NCBI GenBank assembly: GCA_013397075.1
Contig: VWZS01005944.1
Coordinates: forward strand, 186,001 to 250,000
Length of the DNA: 64,000 nucleotides
Direction of reading: 5' to 3'
Source: Rhabdornis inornatus
Lineage: Eukaryota; Chordata; Aves; Passeriformes; Rhabdornithidae
The notes beneath the pieces are model-generated. The model ran no database searches and was not told the origin of the DNA. It saw only the letters and a list, made by a program, of their open reading frames with translations. Made by a program: the position numbers and the translations under genes. This document shows positions 13,001 through 26,300 of this stretch, one piece after another (the first letter of the stretch is position 1; each line of letters opens with the position of its first letter).

Positions 13001-15058
13001 CATGTCAGTGATGCTTTAACAGGCAGCAAATCTCCATGGCTCAACAGCCCAAATGAAGCAGGGAAGCAACAGAGCTCCTTGAAACCTGAGATGCTGCCTG
13101 AAAGGAATTTTTTAAAAGTCTCCTTGAGGTCACTGAGAATTCCTGGTGACCTTTTGCAAACAGATAAATCCGTGGGTTTGTCCCCAGTGAACTCCACCTG
13201 TGCTCCCCTGGCAGTTCCAGGAGGATCCTGTGCCAGGGCACTTTATACAGTTGAGAAATTCTCCTGTAGTACGAGCAGTGAGCTGAGAAAAATGTACCCT
13301 TGCCAAGCCAATTCCAAAAAAATCAATCAGTGCAGACTCAAGGGCATGAATGACAAGCTTATTCAGCTGCTCACAGCAAACACCAGGAAGGGAAGCAGCA
13401 CGACCTGACCACCTTAAATGACTCTTCAAGAATGGAAGAATTGTTGCTGATCAAAATATTACCTAAAAAATTGCATGAAGAAATTAAGATGGAGCTGCTG
13501 ACAGCATGCAGCTCCAAACTGATGAAATATTTTTCTGTCTTTTAAGCCCAGCATAAATCTTTTGTTCAGAGTGCATTTTAAATACACTACACCAAATCAG
13601 CACGTATTACTTAGGGAGTAAAAGCTGCTAGGGAACCTAAGTGTGTAAATATAGCATGCAGCTTGGATTTGCTGCATCCACAAGGAACTGAGAAAGCCTA
13701 GTTTCACCTCCCAAAAGCATTTAACACTACATCACATCTAGCCAATGCCAAGGAAGAGACTTCTGAGCTACTTATACATGGAGATAAAAGTGCCAAAAAA
13801 AAAAGTTCTTTAAAAAAAACCCCTTGAGGTCATCAAGCCTCATTCTATCTAGAAGATGCAATTTTCTGCTATCCAGCCATTTCTTCATACAGTTTCTAGC
13901 AGAGAATAAAGTTTAAAAGGGAACTCTTTCTCTGAAAAACACATTTAAGTGAAGACAGAAGCCCGAAGTGCTGAGGATTGGGCCAGCATATGAATATATC
14001 CAGCTTCCACCATGCATTAGCTACCAGCAGGTTTAAGGTTTCTTCTGAATAAAACATGTGGAGCTGCAGAATTCACACCATTACTCAATTAATGAAGCTG
14101 TCACTTCAGTGGGCAGCAATATCACAAAATCAGTCACTGCTCCATTCATACAGCAGGGGAAAAGCCGAGGAGTTCTGTTATTAACCTGACAGGGCTTTTG
14201 AAGTCCTGGCAATGCCAAGGTTATCTGCAAATCACCTTGAACATTCAGAGAACACTCCCCAGCTAAGTTAATGGCTCGACAAGTGCTGCAGTCAGCAAAG
14301 CCTGCTTCACTGAAAGCCTGGAAAAGCCATTGGAGTGTGTAACTGCAGCTTATCCAAATCCACGGTGCAGGCCTGGGAAAAGCAAGGCTAAATCACTTCA
14401 AACGGCAGCAGCTCTGCCACCAATCCAGCTGTGTACTAGGAATAAGCATGATAAACAGATGAGGTTTTTATAACAATGCCTTTGTAACTGCAAAAACCAC
14501 TTGGAAGTGCTCACACGCTTAAAAAAATACCTATCACATCACACTACACCTCCTAAGATACTACAGCTCCTATCCCAGCACAAGGAAAAGTTACACACAA
14601 GAACAGGTCACAGTGCAATCCATATCAAAGGCTCACTTAGCATCTAGAAATTAGGATGTGAGAGAACATTGCTAAATGTTATTATTTTTTAAATCTTTCC
14701 ACCATATTATTTTTTATCAGAAAAACGAATTCACAGAATATTTAAGAGACAAGTAAGTGTAGGGTATTATCCCAAAGAAGATTTACATACAAAGATACAC
14801 CTGAAGCAGCTCTTTAGCTATGCAAGAAAAACTTAATTGGCTTCTTTTTGAAGAATTTAGGCAATGTACAATTCAGGAGGAACAAGTCACTTCACATTAG
14901 GCATGTATCAGTATTTATGGCAGACTGGGAGCTGAGCACTGCTATTAAAAACTGGTTAAATTTTCAGCCCCAGCCCAGCCTCCACTCCTCACTGGCCAAT
15001 TCTCCCACTCCAATCCAGGAATAAATCTCCTCCAAACAATGCCTTGAGGGGTGGGAGG
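4096..15058. other. LRRFIP1 intron 1, AT-rich non-coding block
   Basis: About 11 kb of AT-rich intronic DNA. It holds a small CR1 tail near 6.0-6.1 kb, a TTTA run near 5190, poly(A) and poly(T) runs, and a polyC run at about 8105. The longest open frame (12914-13408, plus, 164 codons) has no recognisable domain and a length expected by chance in a window of this size. I see no exon, RNA gene or other structured element that I can support. Confidence 0.6.
6035..6120 (+). mobile_element. CR1 LINE 3'-end fragment, degenerate
   Basis: The segment TTGGTTGGACTTGATC..TTTCCCAACC..AATGATTCTGTGATTCT matches the CR1 3' terminus in the sense direction. Only the last 80 or so bases remain recognisable and they are diverged, so this is an older insertion. 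Confidence 0.7.
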
Positions 15059-15614
15059 TGTTATAAGTACATATTATATTATTGGCTTTTTGCAAATATT
15101 AAAATGAATGCTATATGTATAATGTTGCTGTATTAATATAGTTTCTTTTAGTTATGCTATTAACAAAACTTAGAAATAGTAGTGTGATATATTTTTTTTC
15201 TTGGACTATAACATGGTGATGTAAAAAGCTTTTGTTCATGTAACCAACTCAGAAAATAGTAAAAAGATAATCAGGAAATCCTTCACATTCTTGGATTATC
15301 CTTTCTGGATAAAGATAGGGGTGATGGACACCAGAACCTCAGGGAAGAAGTTTACTGATCAGAGAGTGTGTGACAAGACGGAGCCACAAGGAAAAAAAGT
15401 TGATTTACAGGTTGGGGGGATGATTTTGAATAATGCATGAAGGTCTATGAATATGCAACATGTTAATGCATTTAAAAAGTGTTTTCCAAGTTAGTGTGTG
15501 CTCTTGGCTGAATGCCAAGCACCCAGTCATACAACCTTCTGCTTTATTGTTTGTCTCCTATTGTCTTTTATTAATCCTTTAAAATTTACCAAAAAACAAA
15601 CCTCATTTTTCACA
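15059..15614 (+). mobile_element. Solo LTR of an endogenous retrovirus, copy A (complete)
   Basis: A 556-bp unit starts with TGTTATAAGTAC and ends with TTTTTCACA, that is TG...CA termini. It is flanked on both sides by GAGG (15055-15058 and 15615-15618), a 4-bp candidate target-site duplication. Its first 70 or so bases match the far end of the inverted copy C, and its last 170 or so match copy B. The middle differs, so it is a related but distinct LTR subfamily. No internal retroviral sequence is attached, as expected for a solo LTR. Orientation is assigned from the shared 3' segment containing CTTTATTGTTT and TTTTATTAA and is not certain. Confidence 0.75.
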
Positions 15615-15711
15615 GAGGGAAGGATGCTCTCTGACATTTCCAGCAGGAGCAGAGCTGTGCAGTGATTTCACTGGGGAACACTCACAAAGCTCCATCATTA
15701 CAGAAAGCCTT

Positions 15712-16196
15712 GGGGATGGATGCAATATGTGTGGTGTTCAAATGGTTTTTAAGATATACTTTAGGAGTAACATAGGCTGATAAATTGTCTTTGTAGTAAG
15801 TGAACTACCTTGGTTGGATAACACCCAGTGAAGACACCTGCTACTGACATACCAGTTACCATCTGTAGAAATTAAAAGACCACAGCTCAAATTAAAACTG
15901 ATAAGAAAAATAAATTAAAACCACAGCCAAGAAACATACCTGCTCTAAAAAGACAAACTCAAGGAATAGCCATGTAAAACAGTTCCTGGAATACGGAAAT
16001 TAGTTTATAGAAAAGTTTGAAAATGTATGACAGGTCTATGAATATGCAATGGGCTGATGAATTTAAGGGGTGTCTCCCAAACACACCTTGAATGCCAAGC
16101 ACCGGCCATTATAACCTTTTGCTTTATTGTTTCTCTCTTACTGTCTTTTATTAAACCTTTTAAAATCTACCAGGAAAGTGAACCTTGTTTTTCACA
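15712..16196 (+). mobile_element. LTR copy B, 5'-truncated
   Basis: From about 15712 the sequence matches the reverse complement of 17233-17691 at high identity, including CACCCAGTGAAGACACCTG and CAGTTCCTGGAATA. It ends in TTGTTTTTCACA like copy A. The first 60-70 bases present in copies A and C are missing. An ATTAAA at the end of the TTTTATTAAACC stretch near the 3' end could be its poly(A) signal. No gag, pol or env sequence follows. Confidence 0.75.
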
Positions 16197-17232
16197 CTTT
16201 ACAAATCTGCCTCTCTGGTGGCCACTTTTGAACCACTTAGGATGATCATCTCCCCTGACTGATTGTCCCACTAAAAACACCACCGGGCTGGTTCATTTAA
16301 GAGACTGATACAAAATTGCCCTTAATTTGTTTTCACCAGGTATCACCTTTGGAGATAAATTATCCACTTAAATGTAACAGAACATTGTTGCAGCTAGGTT
16401 GCAATATTTACTCTTCACAAATAAGGATTTTTTCATCTCTTATTTAAAAAATATCCTTTTAAATGTTCTGGTGACATTCAGCTGAGATCACAACTTGCCT
16501 GCTTAAATACTGGACTATATAAGGATTCTCGCTGTGATGGACAATGCAGGTATAACACTGATACCATTACAGGGTCAGCACTACCTGATTTATCTTGTCA
16601 ATACCATCACCCACATAAAATAAACCACCTAGCTGAACAGGATTAAACAGCGAGTTTGCTCTCTATTAGATATTTCACGTGGTTTAGCTTTTGTTCTCAA
16701 AATGGCACATCATTAGCAAAGTAGGTGATAGGTTTAGTGTGCTACTCCTAGAATTTTCATGCAGATTCCTGCAGCTTAAATACACTCTGGAAAAGAAAAG
16801 CTTAATCACAGTCACTGTAAAGTCATATACTCCCACCTCCTTACAGCAAAACATTGTACAGCTTTCATTCCAGCCATCTCTTTTATGAGGAAATTTAAGT
16901 GTTTATCGTATTTCCCTCTTTGAGCAGTTTTTTATTAGCCCTGTAAACTCCACAGAATTGTACTGCTGGGAGTATTGATCATTCTCCCTGGATCTGCTCG
17001 AGCTTTTAAATCTTGCTGTGATATTGCACCAGTTGCAATAACAACCATCTCTCACCACCACCACCAGGCCAAGATGAAGGGTTTGTTTTCCCCTGATGAT
17101 GTTCAGGATTCTCTGCCACCAATTCCCCTGCAGCAGGAAGAACCCTAAAGAGGCTGATTATCACCAATCCCTTAAAAACCTCAGTACACAACCTGAATAT
17201 TCATTTGGCATTTACAGAGTAAATGAGTTGAT
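16197..17232. other. Spacer between inverted LTR copies B and C
   Basis: This is about 1 kb of AT-rich sequence between the two oppositely oriented LTRs. I checked it for retroviral internal sequence and saw none that I recognise. Only chance frames of 61-71 codons are present. It looks like host intronic DNA rather than provirus. Confidence 0.5.
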
Positions 17233-17691
17233 AATAAAGCAAAAGGTTATAATGGCAGGGTGCTTGGCATTCAGCCAAGAGCACCCCTGCTGTTTTGGAG
17301 ACACCCCTTAAATTCATCATAGACCTATCATGCATTTTCAAACTTTTCTATAAACTATTTTCCATATTCCAGGAACTGTTTTACATGGCCACTCCTTGAG
17401 TTCACCTTTTTAGAGCATGTATGTTTCTTGGCTGTGGTTTTAATTTATTTTTCTTATCAGTTTTAATTTGGGCTGTGGTCTTTAATTTCTACAGATGGTA
17501 ACTGGTATATCAGTAGCAGGTGTCTTCACTGGGTGTTATCCAACCAAGGTAGTTCACTTACTACAAAGACATTTTATCAGACTATGTCACTCCTAAAGGA
17601 AACTGTATCTTAAAAACCATTTCAACACCACACATATAGTATCCACCCTAATATTTGCAAAAAGCCAATACCATAATACGTATTTATAACA
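17233..17691 (-). mobile_element. LTR copy C, inverted, missing its 3' end
   Basis: Read on the minus strand this begins TGTTATAAATACGTATT at 17691 and follows copy B closely for roughly 430 bp. It stops after CCTTTTGCTTTATT at about 17233. The terminal 80 or so bases seen in copies A and B are absent. It belongs to the same subfamily as copy B and lies about 1 kb away in opposite orientation. Confidence 0.75.
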
Positions 17692-20344
17692 AGTGATTTC
17701 CCTGCTCATCCATCCCCCTGTGGCATCTCAGTGCAGGAAAAAAACAAAACAAAACAAAACAACAACAACAACAAAAAAATGGCCATTTTTCATCACGTTC
17801 ACACTGTGAAGTCTCCCCATGACAGCGCTGCTGATTTGCACAAATGCTATTTCTGTCGCTGACAAAAGAAATAAAAGCTGGGGAACAAAGGGAAAATTGA
17901 GTAAGAAAGGGGAAAAAGCACCACCCTAGTGCTGGAAATATGATCCAAGTGTTAGAAAATGGAATCTGACTTATAAAGGGTATAAAACTGGCAACAACTG
18001 TGTTCTTTCACTTGTGTGAAAGACAGCTCTGGCACAGGGAGAAGAAATGAGACCTGGAATTCCTGTTTGTTATAAAATCTAAGCCCTGATCTAGCTGTGA
18101 GACTAACAAGGAGAAAACAAATTTAAGTGCTGACCTGTAGTTCTAAAATTAGTTTCATTAAATGCATTTACTACGAGCAAATGCCTTTCTGATGACAGGA
18201 AAGCCAGGAAAGGACTCTGGAAAGCTGCATGCTCCTCACAGCACACATCATCCTCCAAAACTAGATTCCTGCTTGTCTGGTAGGTATAATATAAATATAA
18301 ATATATTTATAANTGTTGTCTTAACATGAACAGTACTTAAGAGTCCACCTTTGCAGGCCCTCAGTGTCAAAAAGCTCCAGCACTGTTCTGAATCCCACAG
18401 AGCTGCCCATAGCCTTTACAAAAAGAACAAATGTTCAAGTGTTCACACAGAGCCATAGTTCTGCTAAATATAAGTGGAATATTATATTCCTGATCTTAAA
18501 GAAGCATCAGAATTGACAGTATGTGACCATGTTTTTTCTAGCACACAAGCTGTATAAAAATAGTCTTTTCTCCTCAAACCAAGACTTTTACGCCTCACAG
18601 TGACATTTAAACCCTTTGTGCTACAGGAGTGTGTTTTTGTGAATTCAGCACAGTCCTTGTGCTTTTTTTATCTTTCAAATGTGTTCACTAAAGCACTCAA
18701 AGACCACTCCATGAGATTCACACTGCACTTCCCACAGGCATTCTGAGTCCCAGCTTCCCAAGCAATGGTCCATCTACACATCACTGAGCTTTCCAGGAAA
18801 CCATTTCCTTCAGAAACTGGAACACAAAAACTTGAGAAATTATTTTATTCATTACTTTGAAATGTATTTTAAGAAGTAATTACTTTTTCTCTTCTTGTCA
18901 CCACCATCACCAACCACTGCTCAGATTGAAAATGACAAGAATGAACCTTTTAAACATGAACCTTTTTCCTCAGATCCTTGGAAACAGGTTTTCAGTTTCA
19001 TGGATGCAAACCTACAGGAGCCATTCCCTTCAAGCATTCAGAGAACACAAGATCAGGATCTCTGCAATGTTCACATCAGCCCTGATGTGACAAAGCCACA
19101 GCAGAGGGTCACCACTCCAAGGTCTTTGAGCTGACCCTTACCTGCATGACCATGATGTTAAAAAAATGCAGACAACTACAGAGATGGGGTTTTTAAGTCA
19201 CTGAGAACTACACAGTCAAGAAAATATATTCACAGATCTTAGGCTTTTTTTCACAGAGCCTTAGGCTTTTGATTTCAAATTCACTGGTAGCTGTTGGGTT
19301 CCAAAATGTTCATGCTGCTCCAGAGGGCTTAGGGACGAAGTAGTCTTAAGTAAAAAGTAACTAAGCTTTGTTAACACACAGGTATTTATAGAATACTGCA
19401 TTTAAAAATGGACAGTGCCTTGATTTTTCCAAATCTAAACTTCAACCAACATCAACAACAGTCTATATAAAAATCTGAAATATCCATCAGCTACACCATT
19501 ACTAAAGCAGGGTCTATCACTGTTCTAGTTTTACAGTTTTTAAAATTTAACATTTCAGCAAATTCAACCAGACAGGAACCACGTGATACAGTGAATTTCT
19601 AACCCAGTTCTCCAGGAAAATCCTGGTTAATCCAGTCACAATCCCTTTATTCTCACCCCGTGTTTAGCATTACTTTTCATTTTTGCCAACACTTTTTTGT
19701 GGCAATTTGTGCACACACCTGAGCAGAGTGTTTATCACAAACAGAAAAAGGACAAGTTCATGAAAACAACAACTAAAGTCACCCCCACTGTCTAAGCATC
19801 CACAACCCTGGGAGCAATGGAAGTTCAGTCCTACAGAGCAGAATCTATAGAGGCTAAATTCTTCATGAACATTTGATTTCACCTGAAAGCATGTTTTTAT
19901 TCCCAACTTCAGGGCTGGAAGTGATGAAAGCCACACAAACCGTAAAAAGCTGCCCAGAGACACAGCAATGAATTCTTGCTTCCACCAGGAGAACGAGAGC
20001 ATCATCTAAACTTTACTTCTTTGAACACAAATGAGACTCAGCCACAGCAGACACAAACAGCTCAGCTGAACATGAGGGGTTTGTGGCTAAAATCTAGTAA
20101 TGAACATCCTGTATTTGGATGATTAAGATATTAAAGTCATGCTTAACCTTTAACTGAAGAAATGCCTCAGGAACAGGACCAAGAAGCTACAGTATCCCGA
20201 ATTTTAGCACCTTCTTAGCTATGCCAAGTCATAAAATACTCTCCCTTTCTTCCTTCCACAGGATTTGTGGGGAGTAGATGGTATTAACTTTTCATTAATA
20301 GGAAAAGCACTGTGAGTGCTCCCAAATCTGCCTGGAAGACTGAA

Positions 20345-20440
20345 ATTACTGAGTGCAGAGATTACTGTTTGCAGTTTTGGGCACCATAATGTAAAGAGGA
20401 TAAAAAGTTAATAGGAAGTCACCAAAGGAGGCACCGAGAA
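20345..20440 (+). mobile_element. Ancient CR1/L3-like LINE fragment
   Basis: GCAGTTTTGGGCACCA..AAAGAGGATA followed by GTCACCAAAGGAGG resembles the segment of amniote CR1/L3 LINEs near the end of ORF2 and start of the 3' UTR (consensus sense: cag-tt-tgggc-accac, then gt-ccaaaggaggg). It is short and diverged, so orientation and family are a best reading. Confidence 0.5.
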
Positions 20441-22442
20441 GCCTCCACCAACAAACCATCCCCAGATTAACATCTGAGTTTCTTTTCTGCATCTCCTCCA
20501 TCCTAATTGTTATCACAGGCATCCAATTGCAGCAGCAATTCCTTATCAATACAGACCTGACAGCTGCAGGTGAGAGTTTACAGATCCCACCAGCAACAGC
20601 CTAAGGCATTAACTCCCTTCCACAGTGTCACTTTATTAAAAGTGCTCAGGTGACTAATTCATGCTTTCAGGCAGCCACAGACTAAGTCAGGAATTCTCTG
20701 TGTCAATGCTGCCATCTAAGAAAAAAGTGGAACACAAAGAGCGAAAAAACAGCGTAAATTACCTAATTTGGCACACTTTTGGTTGCAAAATGTCAGCTGC
20801 TGGAAATTGTTCAAGCCCTCAGACAAACATTTCCTCTGGAATACTACTTAGGAACTGTCATCTCAGTGCCAGCACTGCCTTGCTCATTTCCAGAAATCTG
20901 CCTAAAACCTGGATGTTTGTGTTCAGAGAATTGTTACTAATTTAAGAGGTCCCTGTCTCGTGCCTCAAACCGTCTAATTCTTTTAATTTCTAACATGCTA
21001 GCAACAGGAGAGGTATTTTTCCATGTGCTCAGATATTTATACAGCCTTATTTTTGGTGTGGTGAGCTGCTTGAGGATTTATGTGCAACCTATGGCAGAGG
21101 AAAAGGAAAATATGCTGCACCATATATTCCCAGTAAGCTTTGGATGCCATCCTTCACATATTTAGATTCAGGCAGAAGCAACTTTATCTGAGTAAGCTGA
21201 GGCTAAAAATTAAGTCTTGTTAGCAAATCTAAGTTATTTTTCTTATTTCTGTTTTGATTCTGCTTCCTTATTTCTGTTTTAAAAGAAGCTCTTTGATTTC
21301 AGATGGAATTTGCCTTAAAATAATCCCGTTCTGTATTTCCTTTGTCATATTTGTCTTGGCAAGAGGTTGAAGGACAGGACATCAAGCTTCTACACCAATA
21401 TCTGAATAAAACCAGAGAGTCCAGAAAAAAAATCACTTTCCATAGCAGGAAAATCACAAATGGTAAGCCACTATTATCATGACTTTGGAGGGGAGGCAAA
21501 AAAAAATAAAACCAAATGACAACAAACCCCCAGGGAGTTAACTACAAAACAAATTTCACAGATTATGAGCTCATTTTCATATCCAGCTTTCATGTGCAAC
21601 CTGACAGACTGAACAACTCACGGCACCCATAGTGCATCCATAGGGATCATGAGCTGCTCTGTGTGATGGACTGAGCTCTGTGCAGATGGAGTTCATTAAA
21701 ATAAGCACTGTGACAAAAAGGAAACCATTCACACGAGAGCAGAGGGCTGCAGCTGTCCACCAACTCCAAATAACTCTCATAATTCCCTCATGAAACACAG
21801 CCCTTCCTTATTTGTGCCTCCCTGCCTGGGAATGACTCTGGGGAAGATTGTCTCAACCTTCCCATCCAATGGGAAAAAGTGTAAAGGGAGTAGATCACAT
21901 TCAAGCTGAACTTACCTTTCAAAACTTAAAAAATCCAAACAGAGATTGGTGATATTAGTGTTGACCAGTCTTAAATTATCCAATATAATTATTAATTTTG
22001 ATGCACAAGGTGTATAAACAATACTATCTCCTCAAACTAGAGGAATCAACAAAACCCTTGCCAGACAGCTGCCACTTTCTCTGTGAGGTCCTGTTTGTAA
22101 ATCACAGCTCTGCTAGGGCCTATTAGTCCTCACCAACACAGCCACTTAATCTTTATTTCCCTAACATGTAATTTCCCTTAATTATATTTGGAGAATATTT
22201 ATAAGGTTATTAAAGTTAATTGTAATACTCAGAGAGGTCTTTAGTTATAATTACCAGTACAAATCAAAGCTCTGAGTAATTATTTGAGGATTTTTTTTGT
22301 GTGTGTGAGTGTGGTTTGATCATCTGTCATCCTCAACTGCTCAGGATGATGGAATTGCTTCACCCAGTACAATGAGCAGCTGAAACTGGTAAACATAAAT
22401 ATCTCTGTGGACAAGGTTTAGCATCCAACTATGAGTCTGCAG

Positions 22443-22532
22443 CAGTCCTTTCAAAATTCACCTGGAGATGTGAAATGGAGTCTGGAACAGCCCTTTCAAA
22501 ATTCACTTGGAGATAGAAAATGGGCTTTTGAG
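22443..22532 (+). repeat. Tandem duplication, 45-bp period, two copies
   Basis: CCTTTCAAAATTCAC..TGGAGAT occurs twice with a spacing of 45 bases, and about 85-90 percent of positions match between copies. Because 45 is a multiple of three, the open frame through it on the plus strand (22431-22679) shows a repeated 15-residue unit containing FQNS-GD-KW. I do not recognise the peptide and regard the frame as incidental. Confidence 0.75.
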
Positions 22533-23309
22533 GAAGTGTTGGAAAGAATTTATACTCTTCTCTTAAGCTTTCATATAAATTTTTTTACTTCCGCACCTGT
22601 TTGGAATGCTGTGCTTCATAAATTTAAAAGCAGTGATTTATTTAGGCTCAGACCTCAACTGGTATTTTGCAGCAATTAGGAAATCTGGTTTTTAGGCAAG
22701 GAGTGACACCTGAATGACTGTGAGCATCAAGGGGGACTGTCACAAAGGGAAAAGCAGACACTGGAACCTTTGAGGAGGAGAAACAGGGGGGAATTGGAGC
22801 TGCAACGGTGGGATGTCTCCAACAGAGGCTGGTTCAATTCTAGTTGTCATGCACAGATTTCCTGTCCCTCCAACTTCACTCTCATAGACCATATGGGAAC
22901 GTTAATATTGCACGTGCAGTTATCTTCAGAGAGCCCTGCACGGAATCTGAACAGCAACAAGTGTGACAAGTCCTTCCCCTTTTAGGTGTGCCAGTTCTTC
23001 AGCTCTCAGCTGTCATCTTCAATGTCTTTTCTGACAAAGCTCTGGCTTCAGATGGCAAGTGATTGCAACATAATCTTGAAAAGAAATGAGCTAAGCTTCC
23101 AGCCTTCCTGCATGAGAGAAAACCTCAGCCACAGCCAGAATGCAAAGCTCTCTCTACGTGTTTTTCTCACTGTTTTACCACAAATTTTTACCAAAGTAGG
23201 GGAACATGAATGAGCATTCCCAGCCCATTCAAAGCTGTCATTTACTTGCACACATTTCACACGTCCACCTTCACTGCTCTGAGGGTGGGAGGAGCAGATG
23301 GAAGGTGCT

Positions 23310-23360
23310 CTGAACTTTACCAGGATAAAGTTTTTTCTGCTCCTGAACTTTACCAGGATA
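23310..23360 (+). repeat. Short direct repeat, CTGAACTTTACCAGGATA twice
   Basis: The 18-bp word occurs at 23310-23327 and 23343-23360, a 33-bp period, in otherwise unremarkable intronic DNA. Confidence 0.8.
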
Positions 23361-26300
23361 CTTTTCCAGCTCTTATTCTCAAAAAGTTCTTTGAGGTTAC
23401 TGCTAAGCAATCGTGGTCTAACGCTTCTGCAACTAGATTAAGAGAAGAGCCAGGCTGCCAAAAGTCTTAAATGTGAGGAAGTGACTCCAGCCCAAATGCA
23501 GTGATGAAAGGTGCACTAGGTACAAAAGCAGCCAGAACTATTAAGAATCTCTTGGCTTGTCCTCTCTGTTCTTTCGCCTCATTCATAATTCCAACTGATT
23601 CTCTTCTCCAGAATTAACTATTTAAAGTCACACAGTTTGAACTTGCCAAACTTTGGGGATGCACAGACACAACTCAAATTTGCACTGGAAAAAAGACGTA
23701 TTAGAGGAGGAGCAGAAGAACTGCCAAACACAAAAGCTCATTTTCTCTAGATTTTACTAATAAATCAGCACTGCTTTTAAATACATCCTTGTCTTCTAGA
23801 AGTATCCTAAGACAACACCCAGTGCACCCCGGAGCTGATACTCACAGAAAGTAGGTCCAGTCCAATTTCTGCTGAACTCAGGCTGTGTGGTTTCAGAAGT
23901 GCAATTCCACCCAATGTGATCACTTTATAATAGATTTCAGATGCTAGAGACCAGCACCAGATTAAAACCATCCTGGCACAGAGATAGTGAAGCTCATCAA
24001 CAGCAAGGTTAACCTTTCAGTCAATTCATCTCAATAATCCTTCAATTCTAGCTTCCTATCTTGCCAAATCCAGGCAGGAAAAGACAGGTCTTCTTCAAGA
24101 AACAAACAACAAAAAAAAGCATTTTCTGCAATAGTTTCACTAATACCCAAGATGCTGAATCCAAAAAAAAGCTGCCAACGACTTCTGATCTGTTTCAGAA
24201 TGGAATTGAAAGTTAGCCAGCAAGCAGAAAAGCTCTGTGACACCTGAACCAGAGAGACTGAGACAGTTCACACTCTGACCTACTTCAGCTTGGATAACTG
24301 CTCAGTACATTTCCAGTGCTGAGGCAAAATCCAAACTCCAAAGGGGAAAAAAAAAAAGGAGCAGTTTTCCTGCACTGTACATTCCCAGAAGAGTTGTTGT
24401 TTTTCCTCTTTTAAGGGGTTAACTTTGCCATTTGGGTGCCAATGTGAGTCAGCAGCAAGGAGGAGAAGACAGAACCTTAGGGTGACACCATTGCAGAGCC
24501 AGCATTGCTTCATCTCTCCAACAACAGGAAAAGTGAGGGAAGCAACTGCTTGGGAATTAAGGAAGGGGTATAAAGATGCACCATAACTGGGTTCTGCTCT
24601 CATTCTTTACTGGTGGCCTGGGTGAACACACAGGGTCGTGTCCCCTCCCTTAATTATGGCACAACTTGCAAGCAGCTGGTAAAATCAACACCAACATTTG
24701 CTTTCAAAGATATTTTAAGGTGTAAGAACACCTCTCTCCTTTTTCTCGTCCCTTTTTCCCCCCACAATCAGCTCATTTTCCCTTTTTATCTCTTTTGAAT
24801 AAGTGTTACAGTTGCACAACATGGTATTTGACAGATTTTCCCAGAGTTCTCTGCCAGGATCGCTCTGCTCTCGGTTTGAATCCATGTCCAAGTGAGGGAA
24901 CTTCATTCTCCATTTCCATTCCAGCCCTAACCCTTTTCCCTGGAATTTCCAGCTGTGGTAGAAAAATCCACCAGACAACAAAACAAACCAGGCTCTTGTT
25001 TTCTGCACTTCACTTAAGAGTACCCAAAAAGAAGACTGAAACTTCTGGATTTGATGAGCATGGAACATTCCATAATGGAGACAGCTGATGCCAGCATGGG
25101 ATGCATGGAAATGAGAAAGCAGAACATTATCTTCTAAAAGCAGCAACATTAAATGGCATTCAAGCAAAACAAATGCAGAGTGCTCTGACATCTGACTACT
25201 GAAGCATCCAGTGGCATTACCATAATTTTCTCTCATGCCCCTGAACTAGCCCATTTCTAAAATAAGCACTGACTGACAAACTTCTAGGAAGCTGTAAGTG
25301 TGTGGGGCTTCTTGGTTTTGTTTTACTATCTTGGGATTTCATTTTTATGCAGCATAATCTCACAGCATAAGCAACCAAGCAGGATGAGGAGATAAACCAA
25401 CACAGTGAAAATTCCTTGCTGTGCTCAGATCCAGCCCCACTTTGGATATCTTTTATTTAAGAGAGACCTTTACACTGAAAGTTTGATTTCATTTATTTTT
25501 TATGGGGAAAAAAAAGGTATCGTACTGAGCACTGCCAGCCATATAATCTTTCAAGGGACTCCATCTTCAATAAAACTTTAGAAAAAACAAGGACACTTTG
25601 AAGCCAACATCTCTATTGATTGAGTTGCACGGTGTCACACAGGGCAGTGGCAGAGCCAGGCCCCTGAATGAACTCCTTTCAATTGCAGCATCTCATTAAT
25701 GAAACAACACTCACAAGCAAGATTCATGAATAAATAATTGCTCCTGCTTCTCAGAGATATAAAAAAAACCCCTGAATTCAGCAGAATTAAGACCAGCAGC
25801 TGATAAGTAAGAGGACAGAAGTTGGCCAAGAGCCACCACCTTAGGGAATAAAAATATTTATTGCTGACTCCCACCCTGCCTAAATATTTTCATGTACTAT
25901 AAAAATAGGACTGGTTTTAAAACTATTGTGCAAGAAAAGCTGGATCAAATAAATAACTCAACATAGAAGATTATCAACTAGGGCCATTATGTTAGATAAA
26001 AACAAATCTCATTTCTGTATCTCCCAACGTGTTCCCTGCACAATCAGATCACACTTCACAGAGAACCCCCTGAAACACTACGGAATTTGAAATTAAATCC
26101 ATTTATACAATTGTCCTGGTTTGGCAGCATTGGGATGAATATTTCATCTCACTGCATCCTGTGGCTGCTTTCCTGTTGTACAACTGAGGAAAAAGCAAAG
26201 TGAAGAGTGTGACAATAAATCAATCAATAAATCACATAACTACTTTATTACCCCTTTTGAAAGCAGGTATAATATTTTGAAGGAAACAATTCAATTTTTT

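Noticed and set aside
12914..13408. 164-codon plus-strand open frame, one of the longer gap-free ones in the intron
   Set aside because: No recognised domain, no promoter or splice context. A frame of this length is expected about once by chance in 64 kb of six-frame sequence.
22820..22860. GGTTCAATTCT resembling a tRNA B box
   Set aside because: No A box at the right distance and no cloverleaf could be folded around it.
24715..25236. 173-codon minus-strand frame in the intron
   Set aside because: No domain, signal or splice support. Composition matches surrounding intron.
26111..26215. TGTCCTGGTTTGGC near 26.1 kb, resembling the start of some avian LTRs
   Set aside because: Only about 13 bases match. 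There is no matching end, TSD or second copy in the window.
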